The notes under the pieces were generated by a model. The model ran no database searches. It saw only the letters and a program-made list of their open reading frames with translations, and was not told the origin of the DNA. DNA of 64,000 bases from Adiantum capillus-veneris (taxonomy: Eukaryota; Streptophyta; Polypodiopsida; Polypodiales; Pteridaceae), in NCBI GenBank assembly GCA_014529385.2, contig CM043956.1, forward strand, positions 65,784,620 to 65,848,619, read 5' to 3'. A program made the position numbers and the translations under genes. Below, in pieces: positions 22,617-34,381 of this stretch. Within the stretch, counting starts at the first letter, position 1. Every line of letters starts with the position of its first letter.

Positions 22617-23690
22617 TTGTACATATGCAAACAATCATTGAGTGAGAAGACCCTCATGGTAATGCCTCCCAGTCGACGTCCTCTCCTTCCTACTGTAGTT
22701 GGGTCAAAAGGGCCACAAGTCCATGCTTGTACCCATACTTCTCCTCTTGGCGTGTTGGAAGACGCTTCACAACAACTTCCTGAAAAATTATGGTTTATAA
22801 ATCTTGAAATAACATATATATTCTCCATAATTTGAAGCATACATATAATACTTACAAACTCATGTCGAAGTGTACCATAGCCTCCACTCCCAAGATGTGA
22901 CGCTCCAGTAGAGTCCAAATGGGCTCTGGTTGCATCTCTCTACTGCTAAAATCTCTGAGGATTGTCTTGTGTCTCTCGTGCAATCTGTGCCCACTCCTCT
23001 GCGTCCAACCATGACATCTTGGGACTGTTGTCATTGTACCTATCTCTTGTCTCTAACCGACAGTGTGACATTGTGGACTTTGCCACACTCAAAATGATCG
23101 TACCCCTCTGCAACCCTATACTCTCTGTGAATGGCCTCGACGATGAATTTTTTTATTTCAACATTGAGGTTATCCCAAACCTCCATCATAAAGTGACCAA
23201 ACTGAATTGTACAGAGCTGTCGAATCCTCTGTTGCATGGTCTTTTCGACCCTTTCCACCAAAACAATCCAATCCTTGCTCTTGTACACCTTGCTAGGATC
23301 ATGCTCGTGTGATCCCCAAGGTGTACGTGGTGTGCCAATCGGTGAACTATCTATTGAAGAGAGTGGTGGATGCTTTCTCGGTGGTGTGGATGCATCGATA
23401 GAACTGCTACCATAGCAACCATTGCCTCCAGAATGACGCCTACCTCGTCTCGAGGATGAACCACATGTCAATGTAGGGGGCACACGAGTCCTAGGCATAG
23501 GGATCACACTAGGTTGAGGTGTGGAGCTGCTCGGTGTAGGGACCACACTAGTCCCGGGCGTAGGGTTGACCGTAGTAGGTCTAGAGGGACCTGCTGCCCA
23601 AAGGTATTGTGCCATCACTATCTGTTGTGGTGTGAACTGAGACAAAAACGAGTCCATCTGCTTGGGTGACATGCTGGCCAAAGTGACAGG
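22617..23690 (-). pseudogene. CACTA second gene (TNPA-like), broken
   Basis: A 213-codon frame (23040-23681) starts MASMSPKQMDSFLSQFTPQQ and has a Pro/Ser/Thr-rich middle. Its end reads DNLNVEIKKFIVEAIHREYR. The frame continues after a shift into 22852-23034 and then 22514-22918 (LGSGGYGTLRHEF). The layout of a low-complexity N-terminus followed by a basic or aromatic segment, downstream of a Transposase_21 gene on the same strand, matches the accessory DNA-binding protein gene of En/Spm elements. The assignment rests mostly on position, and sequence similarity is weak by eye. Confidence 0.5.
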
Positions 23691-23883
23691 AAAACTAAAA
23701 CTAGAGAGTATGGCTCATCGTCATTGGCCATGGCTAATCATACACAAACAACACCCACAAAATACGTTAGTTTACAGAAGAAATGCTTAATCAATACAAA
23801 TAACAAATCAACGAAGCTGCTACACAAATAAATGAATCTAAAGTGTATTGTAGACTAATCAAAAGAGTTTTACAAAAGAGTTC

Positions 23884-26880
23884 CTAGAAAAAATCATTAG
23901 TTAATCTCTCATCCTCTATCAGATCTGATGCACCAAAGATGTCTATCTCAATCTGTACTTTGGTATCTTTGTCATCGAACTCTACTTCTTCGTCGCTCTC
24001 CGTATCAGCTTCAGTATTTGACACCTCATCTCTAGGTTCAGACAATCGCTCACTGCTAACATCCACCTCAAAATCTAAACATAAAGTTTCCATCGGTCCT
24101 ATGCTTTGTTCATGAATCACGTCTTTGACCTCAACGTCCAATCCTTCACACACTTGCTTGCTACGTGGAGCAACTTGAACGACATAGAGCCAGCAGGGTA
24201 TAGATAGATCATTCTCATCATTTTCTATCCATAGTGAATCGTGTATGAACACAACTTATTGACAATGCTACGGAAGTACAAATGTATCCCGTGCATCTGT
24301 CCACACCCGCCTAGAGTTCACTTGAATCACTCCACTCTTGTCTTTACGCACAATTGCATCAGGGTCGGTAGTAATAGCTTTGAACCACTTGACATGAAAG
24401 ATAAACATATCAAACTCTCTAAAGCTAATCTTCAAGATGTCTTGGATGTAGCCAAATTCAAGCTGGTTAGTTTCTGTATTCTCATCCCTCGCACTACTTC
24501 TACTTTCTTGGATGAAGCTTGCCCTAACACCACTGTCGAAAGTGCCCCTTTTTTTGTCGATCCGTTGCACTTTGAAGTGTTTCCCATGCGACCACAAAGC
24601 TCCATAATTATGATATTGCAGCCACAAAATTGAAACAGACTAAAATTTATTAAAGAAATGTGATCATGTGGAGCTTGAAAAGGAAGTTGTGAAATATACA
24701 TGCCAATCACAACCCCTTGAAATCTCCTCTTCCTCTTCAGTAATCAACACTCCATTCTTCTTTGCCTCTGAGATTGTCGCATCTAACCACCACCCAGTTG
24801 GAAAGTCAGGAAATTTTTGAAGATGATCTGGAAAAGGAAGGTTTCTAGTGGCACTGTTACACTTGAATTGAAGGAGATCTATCAAGCGTTGTTACTTTTC
24901 CCCTTCGTACCTCTCTAGACACTTTTGCATGATGTCTGATTTGAGAAGGCAAAATCTCATAACCTTTTCTCACATTGTGATGTCCATCTTCCTAACGATG
25001 TATTGTTCCTGTTGGGCTGGTCCCTCGTCACTTTGACGTTGATCTCAATAGTCCACATTCGGGGCATCTCTGGATCAATTGAGACAAAAAATTCACCGAT
25101 GAGGACAAGAGACTCTTGTACAAGCCATCCTTTGGCCATGCTACCCTTGGGGCGAGTCCTTTGATGAAAAAACCCCTTTAAAATCTTCATAAATCTCTCA
25201 AAGAAGAACATCCACCTGCTATGGACCACCCCAACAACTGCAACTTCATCGATCACATACACAAGTACATGCATTTGGATGGTAAGAATGTTTGTTTAAA
25301 AGTACTTATCCACTATGCACATTGCTTCAATAGCATTTAAGCGTGCTCCATCAATGTTGTCTTCTCTTATCACTTTTGGACTGATCTAGCGTACAACTCA
25401 CTGATTTTGTAGATTATTCTTCTAATGTCATTTGTCAAACAACCCTTTATGAAAATTGGTAAGATGAACTGTAAAAAATTGTGCCAATCATGGGACTTAA
25501 GACCACTGAGATTGTCATCTCTCGTAAAAGCAGTTTTCAAACTTTGCATGCACCCTATGGGAGTCTTGAATGAAGATATAGTCTTCTTCACTTGTTTCTC
25601 TTCTGCACGACTCAGAAGCCATGGACCTTTTGGTATAGCAAACTTTCCATTTTGGTTTGAGGCCACATATCTGGCATTTGACCCATAGCATGCAGGTCAT
25701 CTCTTTGGGACTTGCTCTTCCTTTTTCCAATGATGGTTTTCCACATGATCTCCTCCACATTCCTGAAGATGTGCATTGGGTCGAGCAAATGATTAATCAG
25801 CAAGTCACTCCAGTACAGGAAATAGGAAGTCTTTTCATCCCAGGTGGCATCCAGTCTCCCCTCTCCAGCCACATGTTTTTCCAATCACTCACTTTCAGTG
25901 GATGCATGTCATGTTTGTATATGTTTGGGCCACGTAGCTCATGTCCTTCATGAAAAAACCTACCATGCTCCTCATTAACTATATTGCTCAAATGCTTAGA
26001 GCGACGGAAGCCAAGTTGAGGACCACATTTCGAACATGCATGATTGCCCGAGTAAGTACTCAAGCCTGAAACATCACAAGATTAAAATATAAAAGCGGTA
26101 GCATAGCCAGGAATCACATGTGTGTGAGGGTTTTAAAGACGCTTACCTTAGCACTCACCAAAGCCTGTCCAATTGTGCATGGTCCACATGAGAATTCCTT
26201 GCACATGCATCCAATTGGTTGGGACATATCAACCACATTGATTCCTGTCCACAAGATTTAGGCTCTTGTATAAGTGGTGCCAGATAGATGTCCATGTTCT
26301 TTGCTTGGTACTTTCCTAGGACAATCAATGACAACAATAGATGGCCCTTCTTGATAGCGATCCATGGTGGAAGATTATAATTAACCAGAAAAATAGGCCA
26401 CGTGCTCCATGACAAACTCCGTAATCCGAATGGGTTTACTCCGTCCATTGCCAGACCAAAGCGGATACATGGAGGCTAGTTCTTAAATGTAGGCCAGCTT
26501 TCCTCTATGTGCTTCCATACACGAGAGTCAGCATGTACGCGCATCACATCATCTGTCAATCTAGTATTTGAGTGCCATGTCATCAAAGTGGCTATGGACT
26601 TGCACCTGAACATGCTCTTTATTTTTGGAATGATAGGAAAGTGTTGAAGGACCTTTGTAGGGATACGCTCTTCTTATGTGTCCTCCTTGTACCTATTTGA
26701 TCCACAATTAGGACACTGTTCCAATTTTGTATACTCATTGAAAAAAAGTATACAATCATTAGGACATGCATGTATTTTGTGATAATCCAAGCCCAAATTA
26801 GTAAGAAGATTTTTAGCGGCCGGACGGATAGGGGGCATGTGATTCCCTTCTGGCAAGATTTGCTCATTGAGCAACCTGTC
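23884..26880 (-). pseudogene. CACTA (En/Spm) transposase relic
   Basis: Reading right to left on the minus strand, the pieces come in the order expected for plant CACTA transposases. First is an N-terminal finger (26674-26874: KIHACPNDCILFF, then CPNCGSNRYK). Then comes the Transposase_21 core (26155-26448: DGVNPFG, WPIFLVNYNLPPW). Further core pieces follow at 25612-26063 (LDPMHIFRNVEE). The DUF4218-like segments are at 25370-25666 (GLKSHDWHNFLQ) and 24957-25274 (VHSRWMFFFERFMK). The DUF4216-like segment is at 24268-24627 (FHVKWFKAI), and the tail is an acidic peptide at 23884-24252. Frameshifts and stops separate nearly every piece, so it is inactive. It would have catalysed cut-and-paste transposition. 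Right terminal repeat not found. Confidence 0.88.
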
Positions 26881-29224
26881 GTTACATGAACATGTTAGCC
26901 CTTACAAAACCTCATTGAAATTGAGAAGTCTAAGCTTCATGAGAAGCTATTTCCAATCTTGACAGAAATGAATTATAGCATTGCGACACAAATGATAAGC
27001 TCCGGTCATGAACCACACACTTACATCAAACATAGACATACCATCCATGAAAAAGTGATGAATAACCAGATTCGACAAATAAAAATTAAAACCATATATC
27101 ATGACTACATATTGCCACCATAACAATATAGTACAATAATACATCTTGAGATGATACATTTTCCCAATCCATATCAACCACAATAACCTCCTAGCCACCA
27201 TCATCCATTGTCAAAGCAAGGCCTAAAAAAAGTAGATGGGATTTCCATAAGAAACAATGACCACAAAACCAAACCTAAGCCATAAGTGAGTTATACCATA
27301 GATAAAGACGGACAACTACTATCTTCGATATAACAAACTCGTGAAAAGCTATCAGCCCATAGTCGGCCACAAATGATGCCACATAGCTCCATCAGTTTCC
27401 ATAAATCTGATTAGTCTCATAAAATACACTGCCAAGAAGAGCTACTCCCATTGTATGGAGCTACCAAGACAAAAGGTAAGTAAGTTGCTACTATCATACA
27501 TGACCATCACATGACTGTACTATAAATAGAGACCTATCATAAGCACCAAGAACTAAAACCACACAATTCCCATACACTTGGAAAAATACACTTTCCATAC
27601 ACCTTGCAAGATAATACAATACACTTGCCATACATCTGGAAACCATGATTATACCTTGCCATAATCTTGCCATACACTTGGCAACCATGATTATACCTTG
27701 CCATAATTGTGGAACTATAGACTTTGGCAAAATACATCTGCCAAGCATGTGTCATACACTAGGAAACCATGATTACACCAAAGACATCCATATGGGAACC
27801 ACACACTTGCCATACACTTGGAAAAATACAGTTGCCACACATGTGTCATATACTAGGCAGCCATAAACCTTGCCATATATTTGGCACGAGCATGCTTGCC
27901 ATACACGTGGCAAAATATACTTGCCATACACCTGGCAAAATGAACTACACTTGCCATACCCCTGGAAACCATACAATTGCCATACACTTGGAAACCACAA
28001 ACCTTGCATAAATCATGTATGCCAAGACAAATGTCTCACAAAAAACACCATTGATCCCTATGAGAAAACAACCTGGCAAGAAAGGATTTGGCTATATAAC
28101 TAGCAACCATAAACAAAAATCTTGGTCACAAATGAGATAGCTAACAACAATCACTAATGGCATCATGATCGAGTAATCGTCAACAAAATGAATGAAGACA
28201 TAAATCCGTGAACTGACATAAATCCATGAACTGTTATAAGATTGGCCATAAACAATGAGGCAACAAGCCTGCCACACAAAAGATACGACCACAAGTCTAT
28301 TACAAAAGCATGGCCCCGCCACAAAAGGACTTGGCGTCCATTGTCATGTCCCTACCATAAAAAGACCAGCAGAACCACCAAAACGAGAACAAAACCAATA
28401 GAAGCCATCACGAAACCTGGAATAATGACCTGACTATTGTCATAATGACTGGCGAGAAAACATCAAGAACAAAATAACATAGGTGTCACCAAAAATCTGC
28501 TAGAAGACCTGGCAAGAAACTTGTCAACTACATCAAATGCCCTGCCATATTTTCATGTCATCACCATCAAAAGACCAGCAAAATGAGAACAAAAGCAGCA
28601 GGAGCCAGCACAAAACCTGACATAGTGACCTAGCTATTGTCATAATGAATGGAGAGAACTTGTAAACCGCATCAAAAAAGCCCTGGCTGCCACCAAAACA
28701 ATCAGCACAATAAACACCATAAATGCCCTGCCATATTGTCACGACCTCGCCATAAAAAGGCATGGTTGCCACCAAATGAATCTGCACTATAAAGACATGG
28801 CTGCTTCCGAGAATATGACGAGAACAAGACCAGCAAAATCCATCACAAAACCGGGCATAAAGAAGCCAGTAAAATCTAGCAAAATAAGCCTGGCATGAAA
28901 CTTGTAAAATGCATCAAAAAAGACATGTCTGCCACCAAAACAATCTGCACCATAAAGACCTGGCGAGAATACACCCTGATGCCACCACAAAAATTTTCTA
29001 CCAACTAAAAAATATCATGTAATTATAATTATAATGCCGCATAATGTAATTTGCACCATCACAAACCTGCCATACATAAATACCAAAGAACATCCATGTT
29101 ATAAGTGACCACCATATACTAATTACAAGTAGAACGACACATGACTATAATCAATCGCCATACCTATAAGAAAAAGAAAACATTCAAAAGACGACATAAT
29201 TCCAAAAATAACACCAAAAAAGGA
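26881..29224. repeat. Non-coding; degenerate CCATACACTTGG-type repeats
   Basis: No gene was recognised. From about 27500 to 28030 variants of TTGCCATACACTTGGAAA recur many times on the plus strand. From about 28330 to 29000 a second family built on CATAATGACCTGGCGAGAA and CACCAAAACAATCTGCAC dominates. Both are strand-asymmetric (A and C rich on the plus strand) and imperfect, like slipped simple repeats that have drifted. Confidence 0.75.
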
Positions 29225-29785
29225 CTAGCACCATGTGGACACCATGAAGTCCTGCATGTCCAAGAAAACCATGTTAAAACCCATGTAACTAAGGACCACC
29301 ATATGGCAACAATATGAGCAAGGATGCAAATAGAAAGATTTTACATAATGGTGTTGGTTGACGTCTCCTTGTGACAAGTGACCTCCCATCATACAAAAAG
29401 TCAACAATGGCCTTTGCATGATACTCCTTAAAGCAAGGATCAGCACACATGGTCTTCTTGCATTTTCCACAACCCCATTTTGTGCGCGATGGCTTACATC
29501 CCTCTACATCTTTGTGTTCCAAAATGCACTTCTTTCTTTTAGCCATACACACAACACAATACTTACTTGTTGACTCATGCAAGCGCATAGGAAAGTGTCC
29601 CTTGTAGACATCCTCCACCATAGGCCTCTTACATACATAAGCCCAAAATGCATTATCCACCAACTGCTCATGCACGTGAAGCATAAAATCAACTAGACAT
29701 GTCTTTGCCATGCACAGGCAAAGCATGCATGCCACCATCTCCAACCTTGCATAGTGGTTTGCAGACTATACCCATGCCCAAGAAC
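29225..29785 (-). pseudogene. piggyBac transposase relic, C-terminal piece
   Basis: The minus-strand frame includes WRWWHACFA (near 29740, upstream of one frameshift), DNAFWAYVCKRPM, then a cysteine-rich tail: CVVCMAKRKKC...WGCGKCKKTMCADPCFKEYH. This is the C-terminal zinc-binding domain of piggyBac-type transposases. Its upstream neighbour is the 29-kb insertion. The missing coding sequence resumes at 58753 on the same strand, and joining the two across a 2-bp AC duplication keeps the frame (DSMV joined to LGHGYS). Confidence 0.85.
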
Positions 29786-29937
29786 CATTAGGAGAAATAT
29801 GAACCTTGCATTGGGCTTGTAAGGAAGCCTAATTTTTAGGGATTAAGGCTAATGTTGTGTGGGGTTTAGGGGGCAAGGGCATTGAAGAAGGTAGTTTTGA
29901 GTAGGCTTTTCTAGCCTTTTTTTAAGAAAAATGTAGG
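29786..29937 (+). repeat. Left terminal inverted repeat of the 29-kb element
   Basis: Blocks in order: CATTAGGAGAAATATGAACC (29786-29805), GGGATTAAGGCTAAT (29839-29853), GAAGAAGGTAGTT (about 29884) and AAAAATGTAGG (29927-29937). Each has a partner in the same order at the right end in inverted orientation. Spacing differs by indels. Confidence 0.65.
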
Positions 29938-30099
29938 ATGTGGACCTAAAGGGTTACTTTCTCTCTCTAGCTTTTTTTAAAGTGAAGGAAGCATAGGGGT
30001 GTGTCCACATCAGCAAAAACGTGGGTCACAAAGAGACAAAATTTGACTTTTAAAAAAAAATTTCATTTTTACTTGTTTCTAACTTAAAACTCCCTCCCA

Positions 30100-30392
30100 A
30101 CATATATACATATCCAAAAATCATTTTTTGACCCATTTTTTAACCCACAAGCTTAGAAAGTCCATTTTTTCAAAACTCTTTTCCCCCAAAAATTAATAAA
30201 CATTTTGTTCTCTCCTCCCTCCTCCCTCCTCTCTCTTTCTCTCCCTCTCCTCTCCCTCCCTGCGCCTACCTTCCTCCTCCTCCCCAATCTCTCCCTCCCC
30301 CTCCTCCCTCCTTCTCTCCTCCCATCTTCCTCAACCTCTCTACCCTTCCCCCTCTATCTTTTCATCATTTTCTTCCTCACGCAACAACTTCC
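30100..30392 (+). promoter_or_regulatory. Pyrimidine-rich leader of the transposase-like gene
   Basis: A strongly CT-rich stretch (about 30205-30360, TCCTCCC/CTCTC blocks) precedes the first ATG at 30393. It resembles a plant pyrimidine-rich 5' leader. No single TATA box could be chosen with confidence. Confidence 0.35.
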
Positions 30393-33345
30393 ATGGTGCT
30401 CACGGACATCACAAATGGTTTGCTTCCACCACCACGTACTCCGCACACCAAAAGCATACATATTCGCTTACCCACGGCATTTGCACCGAAGACCACTAGT
30501 GAAGGTGATCAAAAGTCATCACAGGAACGTCGCACTGCTTGTGAGACCAATGTTGACATTTGGGTGGATGGCCATTTGTACCCTTACGATCCTATAAGCC
30601 GCTTCCATCCACCATTTAATAGCCTTTCCACATTTCTTCAATTTCTTGGGAGGGGAGAAGCAGGATTGTTAGGCTATTGCAAGCGGTTGTGTATGGGTGC
30701 AGGTGCTTCTTTGCATATGTGGATGCACGAATGTCAAGCTCTTCACCTCAAGACGACGGCATTACAAGAGAGTGTTGCCTCTTCAGAGAGGGTAGTTAAA
30801 ACTCTTGAACAACAAATGCAAGAAAAGGAGTCCCACATTCAGAAGCTTACCAACACCATCACATACGTGAAAGAAACACCCCTTGGTGCAAGGGAACGCA
30901 AACGCACGTATTCATCCATTGAAAATCTTGCACATTCGGGAGGAGCATGCAAACGATGAGTTACAGCCACAAGGTGATTTGGTCTTTACTTGCATGATGC
31001 ATTATTACTTCACACTATTTTCTAACATTTATGTTTATTTGTTGCTAGAAACTTCATCCAGGAGGCATGCGGTGGAACAAGCCAAGATGATCGAGTCAAC
31101 CTTCTCACTAGTTGTCTCAATACCCAGGATGTGATTTCTATCTTACAATCACCTGGAGGTAAGCACATTAAGGATGCAGTCACCAAGGACCTTATGTGTA
31201 AATTAAGAAATGTGGTTAGTGATGATGACGTTCAACAAGCTTGTGATGAGGCTGGAATTAGCACCAAAGCATATCAGGCTATTTTCCAACTCCTAAAGGA
31301 TGCCCTCAAAGAACATGGCATTGTGGAAAACCTATTTTCCGTTCCTCACAAGGTCAAGCTCGCAAAGAAGGCCACAAACGAAAATGTGTTCTCCCGCATT
31401 GGGACATACCTACACATTGAGGACACAATGCCAACTTCCCTTTATGCTTCGTGCGCAACAAAGACAAGGGAAAAAGGTAAGAAACAATCCATAAGACCTT
31501 CGGAGAAGGGCTTTCCTTACACAATGTGGAACAATATTTTCGTGGATCTTAGAAGGCTTCAAGAAGGCATGCTTAGATTTTACGAGTTACCTGAAGAAGG
31601 TGACACACTTTACTTTTTTCTTTGGTATTATTCTTATTATAACTGTGAAGTTTAAGGTCTTAGCACTATTTATTTTGTAGCGCTTGGCACAAAAGTCGCT
31701 TTTGTGCTGAAACTTGATGAGTGTCAAATAGTGAAAGGCCAAAGGTTAGAGAGGCTAAGTGTCACTCTAATGAACGAGGCCCTTCTGCAAACCAAGCGAA
31801 GGGATTCAATCGAGCCATCTCCCACCCTATCTTTTAGCGTGCAATCAGAGAAAGACATTTGGTGGTTGGGTGCTATTGAGGTGCCCAAAGAGACCAATGG
31901 AGTACTTTCATGGATTTTTGAGAGAACTCCATGGATCACAGAAGTAATACACTCCCAAATTGCAGGTCATAAGTTGGAGATTGAGGGTTTTGGTAGTTAT
32001 GATGTGGAGTGGCACTTAGGTGGGGATTTGAAGACCATAAAGTGTTTGCTTGGCTGCAAACAAGGGGCTTCTTCTCTCATGCCTTGTCCATTTTGCACTC
32101 GAGGGTACAAACCTAATGGAAACAAATCACATAAGAGCACTGCAAAGGCCGGTTCCATGCTTCCATGGCAAGGTCATGGAGAACAAGGGTTAGATTGTTG
32201 TGATGTCGGAGATGAAGGTAGAGAATGGGAAGTGTCTATTCTGAGATGTCCCATGCTCAATGCCCCAGACCGTGATCAAAAGGACCACGCTTGGAATCCA
32301 ATCTTTCGATTTCCTCTATCGAATGTACATTTTTGTACATTACACGCATTCATGCGCATTTTTGATAGGCTATTGAAGCTCCACATTGACTATGCTTTCA
32401 CAATGAAACCGTTGGAAAAGTCCCAGTAAGCGATCGAAAGAGTGGAGGTACTCTTGAATTCCATTGGCTGTCACGGTGGAAATGTGTCTATTGTTGCTGC
32501 AAAAAACACAGGGGAGGCCCATGAAAGTGCTCAACAAGTGTGAATGAGTGGACAAAAAGCTAGACACTTTTTGAAGAAAGTTTCCCAAGGAAAGCCAAGT
32601 CGATATGATGCTCAAAACAGCTCCAACCAGCAGGCAGGTAACCTTTGGGAGCTTTGGAAGGAGTTATGCAAAGCTACTACTGACAATGATTCAAATGGCG
32701 AGCTTGCAAACAAGCGCAAGCAAGTTTGGGCATATTTTGATAAAAATAGTCAAGCTTATGGGCCTTAACAGCACAACAGAAGAACAACGCCAATCATTTC
32801 AAGAAGCCTTGGTGGATTTTACCAAAGTCTTCACCCTTTCTTGGGGTGAAAATAACATCACACATTACATGGTAAGTCATTTTACATGGTGTATTCATTA
32901 CAAGGGATTGTTTTTATTTAATAATGTGGATCGTTTACTCATGTGAACAACATATCTTGTTTGTGCATGGTGCATTTTTTATGCACAAGTATGGATCGCT
33001 TGAAATTTTTAGCACTCAAGGCATGGAGAAGTCCCATTATCGAGCAAGGGGAGTGTACTTCAAAAATACTCGACATGGTGGTGGAATGGTGCAATCCAAT
33101 TATTTGGAGGAGACGTTCAATTGGTTTTTTGCACAACATTTGCTCGTAAGCTCACAATGGAGCATGCGCGACAATCCAAGATTTCTATTGAAGTGCGGAA
33201 ATGGAGTCGTCAAGAGCATAGCAACAAGTGGCAAATGTCGCAAGGTCCCACCAAGCATGCTGCATGGCGGCGATGCAGAGTGCGACAAGGATCAAAGTGG
33301 ATACTGCGCGAGTCACTAAACGTGAACGCAAGGTCCAACTCTTAG
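30393..33345 (+). pseudogene. Transposase-like gene, multi-exon, broken
   Basis: Exon 1 is 30393-30973 (stop TGA at 30957-30959 just before its end), intron 30974-31048, exon 2 31049-31599, intron 31600-31680, exon 3 from 31681. Splice phases match across both introns. Exon 3 has stops at 32427-32429 (TAA) and 32541-32543 (TGA) and frameshifts near 32757 and 33145. Exon 1 encodes a probable coiled coil (LKTTALQESVASSERVVKTL onward). Exon 3 encodes EWHLGGDLKTIKCLLGC followed by CPFC (codons 32085-32096). A later piece reads YGSLEIFSTQGMEKSHYRARG. A G-D-L-K motif, then a CxxC, then a FSxQGxEK motif recalls unclassified DDE-like proteins of animal genomes. I make this link from memory of the pattern and cannot name the family. 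It is the only candidate mobility gene inside the 29-kb element. Confidence 0.6.
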
Positions 33346-33395
33346 CGACATGTTTATTTAAAAAATAATACTTTTTTAAAAAAAATTAGTGTGAA

Positions 33396-33427
33396 AAGGG
33401 CCCTTTTTAAATGGGCCCTTATAAATA
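33396..33427 (+). promoter_or_regulatory. Promoter of the H3-like gene
   Basis: TATAAATA at 33420-33427 lies 57 bp before the ATG at 33485. Immediately upstream is an inverted repeat, AAGGGCCC (33396-33403) and GGGCCCTT (33413-33420). It contains TGGGCC, the core of the site II elements common in promoters of plant proliferation genes, histones among them. Regulation by such factors is inferred. Confidence 0.5.
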
Positions 33428-33484
33428 TTGCATGCTCTCATAAACCACTCATTTCTTAAGAATAGGTGAGCTCTTACCAACGAA

Positions 33485-34381
33485 ATGGCGCGCACCAAAT
33501 AAACCGCGAAGGAGCATCCCCCTGCCAACAAAAACACCCTCCAAGGATGTGAGAAGCCGTCATGGCTTAAAGGCACAAGAAAACGGCCACGAACGCCTCG
33601 CCGTTCCAGGAACTCATCTGGTAGTGGGCATGGTGGTAGGGCACGAGAGTCATCGAGGACTGTTGAATCTCCACCTCCTCAAGATATAACACCTAGAAGG
33701 AGAATGAAGCAACGTGCCCAGCGCTGGAGAGAAGAAGAGGGCCAGCAAACAACAGAGTCCGATAGGGAGCAGCCGTCGCGCCACCAATCACAAGCATGAC
33801 CATCCAGGACTTGGGTGGTCCATACAGACACTGAATCAGAGAGTGAGCCACCATGGCTGCGAGAAAAAATACCGCGCACACACCGGGTGGCCATTGGGGG
33901 GAAGACGTTGCCTGGAGGCCAGGGAGCTCTCCCCACATGACAAGATCGGCAGCCAAGGGAAGAGGAAGAATCAGAAGAGGCTGCAGAACCAGCCCCTAAG
34001 CATGTAAACAGGCACAAGTCTAAGTTTTTCAAGAAGCCTAAACGCCGCCCGCCAGCAAATGTGCAAGTGCCCCCAAGACAGCCGCAGCGGCGCCGAAAAA
34101 TAGCAAGGGCATTTGCAAAAATCCGCCATTACCAGAAGACGACGGAGCTTTTGATTCGACGCGCCCCCTTTGCTCGCACTGTGAAGGAGGTGCTTCAAAG
34201 CTATGGAAATCAGTATAGAATGCAAGCAATAGCGCTAGAGGCTATTCAAGAAGTTGCAGAGGCCCACATCATTTCGGTGTTGGAAGATATCAACCTATGC
34301 GCCATACATGCAAAGCGAGTGACAATACAACCAAAAAATATGTAGCTTGCACGTCGATTGCGACGAGACTTCGAGCGTTAG
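33485..34381 (+). pseudogene. Divergent histone H3 (CENH3-like?) with long tail
   Basis: A single frame of 298 codons runs from ATG 33485 to TAG 34379. It contains four internal stops: TAA 33500, TGA 33797, TGA 33938 and TAG 34343. The start reads MARTK-stop-TAK, and H3 has Q where the first stop lies. A tail of about 200 residues rich in Arg, Pro, Ser and Glu follows. The H3 histone fold is at about 202-298: IRHYQKTTELLIRRAPF, then AIALEAIQEVAEAHI, LCAIHAKRVTIQPKNM, and after the fourth stop LARRLRRDFER. The fourth stop also sits where H3 has Q. A MARTK start with a long variable tail and RHYQ recall plant centromeric H3, but loop 1 has canonical H3 length instead of the longer CENH3 loop. 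The gene has no introns and its own TATA box. It would have been nucleosomal. This copy is non-functional unless the stops are bypassed. Confidence 0.85.

Noticed and set aside
30205-30597. Plus-strand frame beginning in the TC-rich leader
   Set aside because: It overlaps the better-supported frame from 30393, and its N-terminus is a translated CT-rich tract.
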